Positions 1-8,103 of a stretch of 64,000 nucleotides of DNA are shown piece by piece (the first letter of the stretch is position 1; every line of letters starts with the position of its first letter). The notes under the pieces were generated by a model. The model made no database searches and was not told the origin of the DNA. It saw only the letters and a program-made list of their open reading frames with translations. The stretch is from the NCBI GenBank assembly GCA_903858115.1, contig CAIOHR010000055.1, forward strand, positions 310,001 through 374,000, in the 5' to 3' direction. The DNA comes from an uncultured Pirellula sp. (GTDB lineage Bacteria; Planctomycetota; Planctomycetia; Pirellulales; Pirellulaceae). The position numbers and the translations under genes were made by a program.

Positions 1-125
1 TGGATTCGTCTGGCTGACTCGCGAGCCGATTGAACAGCAGGGAGCAATAGTCCGACTAGGATCGCAATAATCGCAATCACAACCAGCAATTCGACGAGTG
101 TGAACCCTCTCTTTAGGAGCCTCAT
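1..125 (-). CDS. DUF1559 prepilin-like protein, N-terminus only
   Basis: An ATG on the minus strand (125-123) opens a frame that runs off the left edge after about 41 residues. The start [16 protein letters not shown] is a type IV pilin-like prepilin signal: a short basic leader, the G|FTLVE cleavage motif, then a hydrophobic helix. It continues into [15 protein letters not shown], the hallmark of the planctomycete DUF1559 family. Such proteins are cleaved and methylated by a prepilin peptidase and anchored or assembled at the cell surface; individual roles are unknown. A second family member lies at 57778-58800. The C-terminal part is outside the window, so nothing can be said about its specific domain. 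Confidence 0.9.
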   Translation of the reverse strand, partial: MRLLKRGFTLVELLVVIAIIAILVGLLLPAVQSARESARRI

Positions 126-458
126 GATACCGCTCCAACGCCTGGACGGGCGGGATAACCTGACCTGGGATTTAACGCACTCACAATTCAACCTCTGCGA
201 CTCGAATAGCCCATTGCAAACCACCTTGTTCTAGACGACCGGTTTGCGATTGGTGTAGCAAAAACACTGTAAAAACTAAGGATTTCAGTGTGATAAGTCG
301 AACGGTAGCCGTCAATCAGCCGGCCTAGAAAATCTTTTTGGCAAAACATCGATTGTCACTGCCTAGTTGCTTGCCCTCCCATTGCCTAGCAATGACAATG
401 CGATGATCCTCCCAATCCATGATTTCCTACCACGATTAGAGCCAGAGGTTGATGTACG
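126..458. other. Intergenic region between divergent genes, with an imperfect inverted repeat
   Basis: A 333-base gap separates the DUF1559 gene (leftward) from the propeller/PDZ gene (rightward), so it should hold both promoters. The only structure I see is an imperfect inverted repeat with arms at about 352-366 (ATTGTCACTGCCTAG) and 385-399 (CCTAGCAATGACAAT), which could form a hairpin about 60 bases before the rightward start. I see no convincing -35/-10 pair and no open frame worth calling. Confidence 0.4.
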
Positions 459-3400
459 ATGAGTTGGCGAATACGTTTACTCTCGTGGGTGAGAGTTTCA
501 ATCCTTTCATCCATGTTCACTGCATCTTGTGTTACGACAGCGATGTCCCAAGAACCTGCTGAACCGACAAAGCCTTCTGAACCTAAAGAGGCGAAGGAGA
601 ATCCAACAACTTCGACGGCTGCAACCAAAACGCCAGACGATCGACTGGAGCGAATCGAAAAGCAACTAAGCGAACTAACCAAAGTGCTTCAGTTAATGAA
701 GCCATCCGTTCCCAGCAGAACCGAAGCTACCAAAACTCCTTCGACTCCCCCAACAGTCCCTGTTGCCGGTTCCTCCGAAAAGAAACCGGACGCTCCCGTT
801 TGGAATGGTGAGATCGCCAAAGAATGGCTAAATGGAATTCGTTGGCGAGGTATTGGTCCTGCCAACATGGGAGGAAGAATCGTCGATCTGGCTGTAAACG
901 AATCCGAGCCAAGCACATGGTGGGCCGCGACAGCATCAGGTGGTTTGCTCAAAACCACGAACAATGGAATCTCGTTTCAAATTCAATTTGAGTCACAAAG
1001 CACCATTTCAATCGGTGCGGTCGCCGTTTCGAAATCAGACCCTCAAATCGTTTGGGTTGGTACTGGAGAGAACAATCCACGCAATTCGGTAAGCTATGGC
1101 GATGGTGTCTACAAATCGACCGATGGTGGTAAAACTTGGAAGCACATGGGTTTGAAGAAGACATTTCAAATCGGTGAAGTCTTAATCCATCCAACCGATC
1201 CGAACACTGTATACGTCGGTGCACTGGGGCGACTGTATGGAAATAATGAAGAGCGTGGCGTATTCAAAACAACGGATGGTGGGACTACGTGGGAAAAATG
1301 CTTTTACATTGATGACCGAACCGGCATCATGGAAATGCAAATGCACCCGAACGATCCCAACGCATTGATCGTTACCGCATGGGAGCGTCTTCGCGACGGA
1401 TTCGATAGTTGGCCTGGCAATGAAGTGCCAATGGCGGACGGTTATGACGGCTATGATCCTATTCGCAAATGGGGACCAGCCAGTGGGATCTACAAAACAA
1501 CAGACGCCGGCAAGAACTGGAAAAAGATGACAAAAGGTCTTCCTACCGGCCAATTGGGACGGATCGGGATCGATTGGTATCGAAAGGATCCCAACATTGT
1601 CTATGCCGTGGTGGACTCTGAGAATATTGGAAAAGGGATGGCACCTTTGAACGTCCTTTGGGGGGCAGTTGGATCGGATGTTGATGGCAAAGTAATCGTG
1701 ACGCAAATCTACCCAAAGAGTCCAGCGGAAAAAGGTGGTCTTCTTGTGGGAGACGTGCTCGAATCCATGGGATCCAAATCTCTTTCTAGCTTTGACAACA
1801 TTCTTATCGCCATGAAAGAGATGAAAGCAGGAGACAAATTTTCCCTCAACATCGCGCGAGGTTCTGAAAAGAAAACACTCGACTTTACTTTAGCACCTCG
1901 CGCCGGTCGAACCGGCGGGCAGCAAAGCGGTCCGTGGTTCGGTGGCTTCGCGGAGGATGACGAAAGCGGTGTCAAGATTCTTCAATTAACTCCTGACGGA
2001 CCTGCGAGTAAATCTGGACTTCAAGCGAATGATATCCTCACAAAATTCGACGGAAACGATGCAAAGTCTTGGGAAGAGATTATAGGAATTATCGGCTCCA
2101 AAAAAGCAGGTGATAAGATCAAGGTTTCGTACGTACGAAATGGCGAAACCAAGGAACTAGAGCTTGTTCTTGAAGATCGTCCCACGGTTCCGGGAGCAGC
2201 GGCACCGCAGCCCACCACTCGAGTCTATCTCGGTGTTCAAGGACAGAATGCCAGTCTGGGTGGAGCACAGATGACCGAAATCACGAAGGACGGTCCAGCA
2301 GAAAAAGCCGGCTTGTTGAAGGGAGACATCATCAAGGCAATGAACGGCAAACCGGTTGAAAGCTATCGAGCAGTGACCGACATGCTGCGTGATTCAAAAG
2401 TCGGCGACAAAGTAAAGGTTCAAGTGGCTCGCGCAACGGAAGTCAAGGAGTTCGAAATTGAACTGTTGGAACGACCAGGCCCCACAAGACCTTATTCAGC
2501 CAACTTGGGAGGTCAAGCGGCCAACGTTCAGGACCAACAAGGAGCCAAAGGATATGAGTACGGTGGAGTTTATAAGTCCATCGATGGCGGTGAATCATGG
2601 ACTCGCGTCAACAGCATCCACTCTCGCCCCATGTACTTTAGCGTGATTCGCGTAGATCCGAACGATGACAAGAAGATCTATTTGCTCGGGGTTTCGCAAT
2701 CGCAGTCGATGGATGGTGGGCTGACTTTTGACTCCAACCTGGGACGCGGTGTCCACGCAGATGGCCACGCGCTATGGGTCGATCCCAAGGATGGAAAGCA
2801 CATGATCATCGGAGTAGATGGTGGCGTCTACACAACCTATGATCGAGGAAATCGATGGGATCACTTGAATACGCTCGCTCTCGGGCAATTCTATCATGTC
2901 GCTATTTCGCCAAAGTATCCGTACTATGTTTACGGTGGTCTTCAAGATAACGGGACGTGGGGTGGACCCTCCATGAGTTTGGGCGGCAGTGGACCCGTCA
3001 ATGAAGATTGGTTGTCTGTCGGAGGTGGGGATGGCTTCATGTGCCGAGTCGATCAAAACGACCCGGATTTAGTCTATTGGACGAGTCAGAACGGTGCGAT
3101 GGGACGCCGGAACATGAAATCCGGTGAGCGAGCATCTATACGCCCGCGAACAGTCGAGGGACAACCCGATTATCGGTTCAACTGGAACACGCCTTTTATC
3201 CTGTCGAATGCAAACTCGAGAGTGTTTTATGCTGCTGGCAACTACGTATTCCGTTCTCTAGATCGAGGAAACAATCTCGAAAAGATTTCGCCCGAGATCA
3301 CTCTGACAAAGCGTGGTTCAGCCACCGCACTCTCGGAGTCACCACGCGATGCGAACGTGCTCTATGTTGGCACCGACGATGGCGCTTTATGGGTAACCCA

Positions 3401-4463
3401 AGATGGTGGCAAATCCTGGAATGAGATCGGAAAGAATCTTAATTTACCAGCCCCTCGGTGGGTATCCACGATCGAAACCTCCCGCTTTGCCGATGGCCGG
3501 GTTTACATCTGCCTCGATGGGCATCGATCGAACGACGATGAACCTTATCTTTTTGTGTCGGAAGATTTTGGCAAAAAGTGGACCTCGATCAAGACGAACC
3601 TTCCTTGGGGATCAACACGAGCACTGAGAGAAAGTCCCGTGAACGAGAATTTCCTGATTGTCGGTACCGAGTTCTCGGTGTTCGCATCAGCAAATCGAGG
3701 TGGTCATTGGAACTCCCTCAACGGAAGTTTGCCGACGGTTCCGGTGTTTGACTTCGCATTTCACCCAACGAATGGCGAAGTCGTGGCTGCAACACACGGT
3801 CGGAGCCTTTGGATTGCAGACGTGACTCCCCTTCATCAATTCAACGCGGAAAAGATGAATGAGCCCGGATATTTGTATAAACCGACGACAGCGATTCGTT
3901 GGAGACGAGAACCTTCCCGTGGTACAAGCAATCGAAACTTCGTCGGAGAAAACCCACCGAGTGGAGCGTCGATTTTCTATTCGCTTCCCAAGAAAGCAAA
4001 GGAAGTCGTCGTAAGAGTTTCCGAAGCTTCGGGCGAAGTGGCGAGAGAAATCCGCGGTTCAACGGAACCAGGACTTCATCGTGTGAATTGGGACTTTACC
4101 ATCAGTCCACCACAACGAGCTCCATCGCGTGAAGCTGGTGCAGCATCGGCTGGACCTGGAACGCGCCCCGAGGGAGCACGCGTCGGCGGCCGTGAAGGAG
4201 GAGCCCGTGAAGGCGGCGGCGGCGGTCGTGGTGGCTTTGGCGGTCTTGGGCGAACACGCACTGCGGGCTCCGGAACTTACAAGGCAACATTGATTGTTGA
4301 CGGCAAAGAAACCTCAAGCGAACTTCGATTAGTCTCCGATCCTAACCTACCAGCAACCATCGAGATTTCTGGAAGCGAGTCCGAATATGAAATGTGGATG
4401 GGTGATGTCCAAGACGAAGGGGAAGAGGAAGAAGTTGTATTCAGCGCAGTGATTGATGACTAG
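459..4463 (+). CDS. Exported BNR/Asp-box beta-propeller with three inserted PDZ domains
   Basis: 1334 residues. An N-terminal signal peptide (about residues 1-30, cleavage near AMS-QEP) is followed by a low-complexity Pro/Lys/Thr stretch and a short predicted coiled coil (about 61-84). Sortilin/VPS10-like BNR propeller blades start near residue 120, with Asp-box motifs such as STDGGKTW, TTDGGTTW and TTDAGKNW. Near residue 397 the propeller is interrupted by three tandem PDZ modules (about 397-483, 490-573, 587-674), each with the AEKGGL/ASKSGL/AEKAGL-(x2-3)-GD or ND signature. Blades resume near 699 (SIDGGESW, TQDGGKSW). A Gly/Arg-rich run near 1235-1265 precedes the C-terminus. No protease triad is visible, so it is probably a periplasmic or surface binding scaffold. 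The propeller and PDZ calls are clear from motifs; the ligand is unknown. Confidence 0.9.
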   Translation: MSWRIRLLSWVRVSILSSMFTASCVTTAMSQEPAEPTKPSEPKEAKENPTTSTAATKTPDDRLERIEKQLSELTKVLQLMKPSVPSRTEATKTPSTPPTVPVAGSSEKKPDAPVWNGEIAKEWLNGIRWRGIGPANMGGRIVDLAVNESEPSTWWAATASGGLLKTTNNGISFQIQFESQSTISIGAVAVSKSDPQIVWVGTGENNPRNSVSYGDGVYKSTDGGKTWKHMGLKKTFQIGEVLIHPTDPNTVYVGALGRLYGNNEERGVFKTTDGGTTWEKCFYIDDRTGIMEMQMHPNDPNALIVTAWERLRDGFDSWPGNEVPMADGYDGYDPIRKWGPASGIYKTTDAGKNWKKMTKGLPTGQLGRIGIDWYRKDPNIVYAVVDSENIGKGMAPLNVLWGAVGSDVDGKVIVTQIYPKSPAEKGGLLVGDVLESMGSKSLSSFDNILIAMKEMKAGDKFSLNIARGSEKKTLDFTLAPRAGRTGGQQSGPWFGGFAEDDESGVKILQLTPDGPASKSGLQANDILTKFDGNDAKSWEEIIGIIGSKKAGDKIKVSYVRNGETKELELVLEDRPTVPGAAAPQPTTRVYLGVQGQNASLGGAQMTEITKDGPAEKAGLLKGDIIKAMNGKPVESYRAVTDMLRDSKVGDKVKVQVARATEVKEFEIELLERPGPTRPYSANLGGQAANVQDQQGAKGYEYGGVYKSIDGGESWTRVNSIHSRPMYFSVIRVDPNDDKKIYLLGVSQSQSMDGGLTFDSNLGRGVHADGHALWVDPKDGKHMIIGVDGGVYTTYDRGNRWDHLNTLALGQFYHVAISPKYPYYVYGGLQDNGTWGGPSMSLGGSGPVNEDWLSVGGGDGFMCRVDQNDPDLVYWTSQNGAMGRRNMKSGERASIRPRTVEGQPDYRFNWNTPFILSNANSRVFYAAGNYVFRSLDRGNNLEKISPEITLTKRGSATALSESPRDANVLYVGTDDGALWVTQDGGKSWNEIGKNLNLPAPRWVSTIETSRFADGRVYICLDGHRSNDDEPYLFVSEDFGKKWTSIKTNLPWGSTRALRESPVNENFLIVGTEFSVFASANRGGHWNSLNGSLPTVPVFDFAFHPTNGEVVAATHGRSLWIADVTPLHQFNAEKMNEPGYLYKPTTAIRWRREPSRGTSNRNFVGENPPSGASIFYSLPKKAKEVVVRVSEASGEVAREIRGSTEPGLHRVNWDFTISPPQRAPSREAGAASAGPGTRPEGARVGGREGGAREGGGGGRGGFGGLGRTRTAGSGTYKATLIVDGKETSSELRLVSDPNLPATIEISGSESEYEMWMGDVQDEGEEEEVVFSAVIDD

Positions 4464-4513
4464 CTAGTTCGTCCATTCCTCAATCCTTCCTCCTCTTTTT
4501 CCCTCCACTTTAT

Positions 4514-4546
4514 CCCCTCCTCGTTTGCTTCATCAATGAGGAGGGG
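4514..4546. terminator. Perfect 9-bp hairpin between convergent genes
   Basis: CCCCTCCTC (4514-4522) is exactly complementary to GAGGAGGGG (4538-4546), with a 15-base loop. It lies between the convergent propeller gene and mcsB, where a bidirectional terminator is expected. There is no T-run on either strand, so intrinsic termination is only possible, not shown. Confidence 0.45.
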
Positions 4547-4553
4547 CTTCATC

Positions 4554-4598
4554 AATAGGCCGGGAGCCTAAGGCTAAATAGGCCGGGAGCCTAAGCTA
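4554..4598. repeat. Two-copy tandem repeat, 22-23 bp unit
   Basis: The unit AATAGGCCGGGAGCCTAAGG is present at 4554-4576 and again at 4577-4598, the second copy lacking one G. Each unit contains the near-palindrome GGC-CGGGA-GCC. It sits in the gap between convergent genes and codes for nothing visible. It looks like the short GC-rich intergenic repeats seen elsewhere in this window (27.6 kb), though the sequence differs. Confidence 0.8.
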
Positions 4599-4650
4599 AA
4601 GGTGCAGGGACTGCGATCCACATCCACACATCGCCAAAAACCAGCTGTGA

Positions 4651-5721
4651 TTAGTTGTTTTCGTTGCTCGCTGGTTTACTTAGATGTCGCTGCAGATAAA
4701 TCGCTCGCTCGATGTTTCTATCGGTTACGCTCAGTTTATTACCGCGAAGCTTTTGCAAATGAGCGGGCTGTGTGTGAATAAACAGTTTGTTCAAGGTTGG
4801 GATCTGGATGTCTCCGATCAAGCCGAGATTGACTCCCATCCGGACCTTGCTCAAGTAATGCATGGTCTCTTCGCTGCTTATCTTCTTTGCCGTGCACAGA
4901 ATGCCCAACGCTCGACTGACGTTGTCATGCAGGTCTTGTTTGCTTTCCTCGATGAGAAACTCGCGGGCGCGTCGTTCGTATTCGATCAACCGAGGAACGA
5001 CTTCCTTTACTTTGCTCATCAATGCAACTTCGTTCCTACCCAAAGTGGTCTGATTGCTCACTTGGTAAAAGTCTCCCATGAATTGGGAGCCTTCACCAAA
5101 GAGGCCACGCACTGCCACATTGATCTTGTTCAACGCACGAAAAACTTTGTCTATCTGCTTAGTAGCCACCAATGCGGGCAAATGAAGCATGACGCTGACT
5201 CGAAGACCCGTTCCAACATTGGTCGGGCATGCAGTAAGGTAACCTAGCTTTCTCGTGAACGAGTAAGTCAGCTTGCTTTCTAGCAAATCGTCCAGCTTGT
5301 CGATACGCTCCCATGCCGATTCGAGGTCGAGCCCACTTTGCATCACTTGCAGTCGGAGGTGGTCTTCCTCGTTTACCATAATGCTGAAGCGTTCTGACGG
5401 ATCCAAAATCACGGCCCTGGCACCTTGGGCTTCGCTCAACTCATGGCTGATGAGTTGACGTTCCATCAAGAATTGTCGATCCAAATCACCCAATTTTGCG
5501 ACGTCCACATACTCTGCATCCGCCGATAGTGGTAATGAATCCAGGGCGCGGTGAACCTCGGTCGCAATGTCGGCCCTATCTTTTGGGCTGCATTTTCGGA
5601 TGAATGGGAAATCAGCCAAATTCCGAGCAAGCCTAATTCGGCTACTGATCACTATGTCCGATTCCGGACCGTGACCGCTCATCCATTCGCCGCTTTGTTG
5701 TGCTAAGTCTTCTAGTTTCAC
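4651..5721 (-). CDS. mcsB: Protein arginine kinase McsB (ATP:guanido phosphotransferase)
   Basis: McsB phosphorylates arginine side chains on proteins and in Firmicutes marks them for ClpCP. Visible family motifs are SSRIRLARNLADFPF near the N-terminus, the guanido-kinase NEEDH motif (IMVNEEDHLRLQ), and a phosphagen-kinase-like C-terminal half (PTNVGTGLRVSVMLHLP, GLFGEGSQ). It lies 157 bases behind mcsA if the start chosen here is right. The frame is open up to a TTG at 5784, but that extension lies in a 19-bp tandem duplication. I prefer the GTG at 5721 because the protein then begins (M)KLEDLAQQSGEW, where family members usually begin. No ctsR or clpC is in the window. The family call is firm; the start is moderately sure. 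Confidence 0.93.
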   Translation of the reverse strand: MKLEDLAQQSGEWMSGHGPESDIVISSRIRLARNLADFPFIRKCSPKDRADIATEVHRALDSLPLSADAEYVDVAKLGDLDRQFLMERQLISHELSEAQGARAVILDPSERFSIMVNEEDHLRLQVMQSGLDLESAWERIDKLDDLLESKLTYSFTRKLGYLTACPTNVGTGLRVSVMLHLPALVATKQIDKVFRALNKINVAVRGLFGEGSQFMGDFYQVSNQTTLGRNEVALMSKVKEVVPRLIEYERRAREFLIEESKQDLHDNVSRALGILCTAKKISSEETMHYLSKVRMGVNLGLIGDIQIPTLNKLFIHTQPAHLQKLRGNKLSVTDRNIERAIYLQRHLSKPASNENN

Positions 5722-5743
5722 TGTGCTTGCTGTTTGCCGATTG

Positions 5744-5781
5744 CGTTTCCAACTACGTCGACCGTTTCCAACTACGTCGAC
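5744..5781. repeat. Perfect 19-bp tandem duplication upstream of mcsB
   Basis: CGTTTCCAACTACGTCGAC occurs at 5744-5762 and again, without a gap, at 5763-5781. Nineteen is not a multiple of three, so the duplication shifts any frame that crosses it. It gives a non-homologous N-terminal extension if translation started at the TTG at 5784. It lies in the mcsA-mcsB spacer when the GTG at 5721 is taken as start. Confidence 0.9.
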
Positions 5782-5877
5782 CAATTGTGCCTCAGGGGCG
5801 AGTCATCATCTCGGTGATTGTAGCGTTTCTTCTACCCATTGGATTGTAGGGCGAACGAGATTGTAGTTAAGTGGGCA

Positions 5878-6450
5878 TTACTCGTCATGTGGGTTGGATT
5901 GAAAGGAATCGGACGGCGGCGATTCCTCGTCAGTAGTTTCCTCTTCGCTTATGTGGCCGGCTTCGATGGCGGCGATCTGATCGCGTAGGCCACTGGCTTT
6001 CTCGTACTCTTCTTTCTTTACTGCCACTTTCATCTGCTCTCTCAACTGAGCCAGTTGCCTCTGACGCTCAGGTGACCCTCGCAGATTTTTTGGGACTTTT
6101 CCGGAATGTCCCAATGCATTGTGAATATTGACCAATAGCGGTTCAAGGTCGTCTTCAAAGGCCACATAGTCATATGCACAGCCGAGACGTCCGCCCTTGC
6201 GAAACTCCGCGAACGTAATTCCGCAAACCGGACATGTCTTCTTGTCCGCAGCCTCAATTTCTTCGGCAACTTTTTCCATTTTCAATTGCTTAGCCAAGAC
6301 ACTGGAGATGGCGGAACTCGGAGAGACCGAATCCGTAGCCAGGAACTCCCGTGCGTGTTCCTCGCACAAATGGAGGACTTTTGGTCCTTCCGGCTCGGTT
6401 AGTTCGGTTATATGAAAGGTTGCAGGTTTTTCGCAGCGATTACACTTCAT
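5878..6450 (-). CDS. mcsA: McsA-like zinc-finger/UVR-domain activator of McsB
   Basis: 190 residues. It begins MKCNRCEKPATFHITE, a CxxC knuckle completed by a second Cys/His pair (HLCEEH). A second Cys set follows (CPVCGITFAEF, then GCAYDY), and then a UVR motif (REQMKVAVKKEEYEKASGLRDQI, about residues 140-165). This order is that of McsA, which binds zinc and activates the McsB arginine kinase. The gene directly precedes mcsB on the same strand, which supports the call. The C-terminus is acidic and probably disordered. It could in principle be a generic UvrB/UvrC-motif protein, but the pairing with mcsB argues against that. Confidence 0.92.
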   Translation of the reverse strand: MKCNRCEKPATFHITELTEPEGPKVLHLCEEHAREFLATDSVSPSSAISSVLAKQLKMEKVAEEIEAADKKTCPVCGITFAEFRKGGRLGCAYDYVAFEDDLEPLLVNIHNALGHSGKVPKNLRGSPERQRQLAQLREQMKVAVKKEEYEKASGLRDQIAAIEAGHISEEETTDEESPPSDSFQSNPHDE

Positions 6451-6571
6451 AGGAATTCTTTAGCAGACGGTTCGCGAGAAAGTCTTTATTGGTAGTATAG
6501 ACATCTCTTGCCAATCGGGCGATGCGATTAAGCAAGTGATTCTTTCGCGTTTTGAAAGCAAACTTTTCTGG

Positions 6572-8094
6572 ATGAGCACTTTTCCACCTATTGACCAATT
6601 TCAGGTACTCGCTCCTGATTACGATCTGATCCCGATCAGCCAACGACTCTTAAGCGATCATTTGACTCCCGTGACAGCCTTTCGGCAATTGGACGACGGG
6701 CATAGTTCTGCGTGCTTATTCGAAAGCGTTATCGGAGGCGAGCGGATCGGACGCTATAGCTTTATCGCCATCGGACCTCGTTGCCGTATAGTCGCAACTC
6801 GAGACCAGGTCGAATGGCACGAAATGGCCAGGTCGAAAAACATCAAACGGCCGACCCACTGCAGTTCCTTCGCGACCGTATGGTTGGCTACAAAGTCGCA
6901 ACCATGCCTGGACTGCCACCCTTTGTTGGGGGTGCCATTGGATTCGCTGGTTACGATGTTATCCGTTACGTCGAACGATTGCCCAATGCTCCGCCGGACG
7001 ATCGCCAATTGCCGGACCTCGACTTCGGCTTTTATGATTTACTGGTCGTATTTGACAATGTCAACAAAACGGTCCTCGTCGTCCGTCTTGTGGCGGTTCC
7101 ATCCGCCAAGAATCCCGACGAGATTCGGCTAGCTTACCAACATGCAACCCGCGACATCGAAGCGACCATTGAAAAGCTTCGAAGCCCGCTTCCTCAAACA
7201 GCCGTCGAAGAAATCGAACTTGGGAAGCGACTAGACGTCGTACCGAAGTCGAACTTTACCCAGGAAGGCTTCGAAAATGCGGTTCGCAAATGCCGCGAGT
7301 ACATCTTGGCTGGAGATATCTTCCAAGTCGTCCTGAGTCAGCGGTTCGAAGTTGAAACGGAATCGGACCCGTTAGAGATTTATCGCACACTCCGCGTGGT
7401 CAACCCCAGCCCCTTCATGTTCTTCGTCCGAACACCCTCGTGTACTCTGGTAGGCAGCAGCCCAGAAGTCATGTCGCGAGTCTACGATCGCATCGTCACC
7501 GTCCGGCCTCTTGCAGGAACTCGTCCTCGCGGCAAAACGATCGAAGAAGACGAACGGCTCGCTTTAGAATTGCTCAACGATCCGAAAGAACGAGCGGAAC
7601 ACGTGATGCTCGTCGACCTTGGCCGGAATGATATCGGACGTGTCGCAAAGTTCGGCTCGGTACGCTTGAGCGATCTGATGGTGGTTGAACACTACTCGCA
7701 CGTGATGCACATTTCATCCAACGTGAATGGTGAGTTGCGTGAAGATATGGACGCCATGGATGCCTTCAAATCTTGCTTGCCTGCCGGCACCGTGAGTGGC
7801 GCTCCAAAAGTGCGAGCGATGGAGATCATCGATGAACTCGAACCGACCCGTCGCGGCCCTTACGCAGGTGCCGTCGGATACTTTGACTTTCGAGGCAACA
7901 TGGACACGTGCATCACCCTTCGAACCATGGTCATTTGCAAAGGGAAAGTCTACATCCAAGCAGGCGCTGGACTCGTCGCCGATAGCGACCCAACCAGCGA
8001 GTATCAAGAGACCGTCAATAAAGCGAAAGCACTATTGACTGCGGTGGAACTCACCAATCAACGTAGATTGAAAGCGCAGAACACAGCAGACTAG
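6572..8094 (+). CDS. trpE: Anthranilate synthase component I, split by an apparent -1 frameshift near 6836-6841
   Basis: TrpE converts chorismate and ammonia/glutamine to anthranilate, the first step of tryptophan synthesis. The N-terminal part (from ATG 6572, [20 protein letters not shown] through [11 protein letters not shown]) is in one frame. The rest ([11 protein letters not shown] onward) is in another frame, open from 6781 to 8094. Core motifs are all present: [66 protein letters not shown]. Adding one base in the five-A run 6836-6840 would join the frames as [12 protein letters not shown]. This may be a sequencing or assembly error, a real mutation, or (less likely) recoding. No glutaminase gene trpG is adjacent. 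Identity is firm; integrity is uncertain. Confidence 0.9.
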
Positions 8095-8103
8095 CACCTA
8101 TTC

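Noticed and set aside
1182..1706. 174-codon minus-strand frame inside the propeller gene
   Set aside because: Antisense to clear Asp-box blades; no independent support.
4684..5247. 187-codon plus-strand frame antisense to mcsB
   Set aside because: It mirrors the coding constraint of mcsB on the opposite strand.
6440..6643. 67-codon minus-strand frame overlapping the start of trpE and mcsA
   Set aside because: It overlaps the trpE N-terminus on the other strand and mcsA's start, has no recognisable domain, and is best explained as a shadow.
6830..6845. Programmed -1 ribosomal frameshift in trpE
   Set aside because: The heptamer is G AAA AAC, not X XXY YYZ, and I see no strong downstream hairpin; a lost base in the A-run is simpler.
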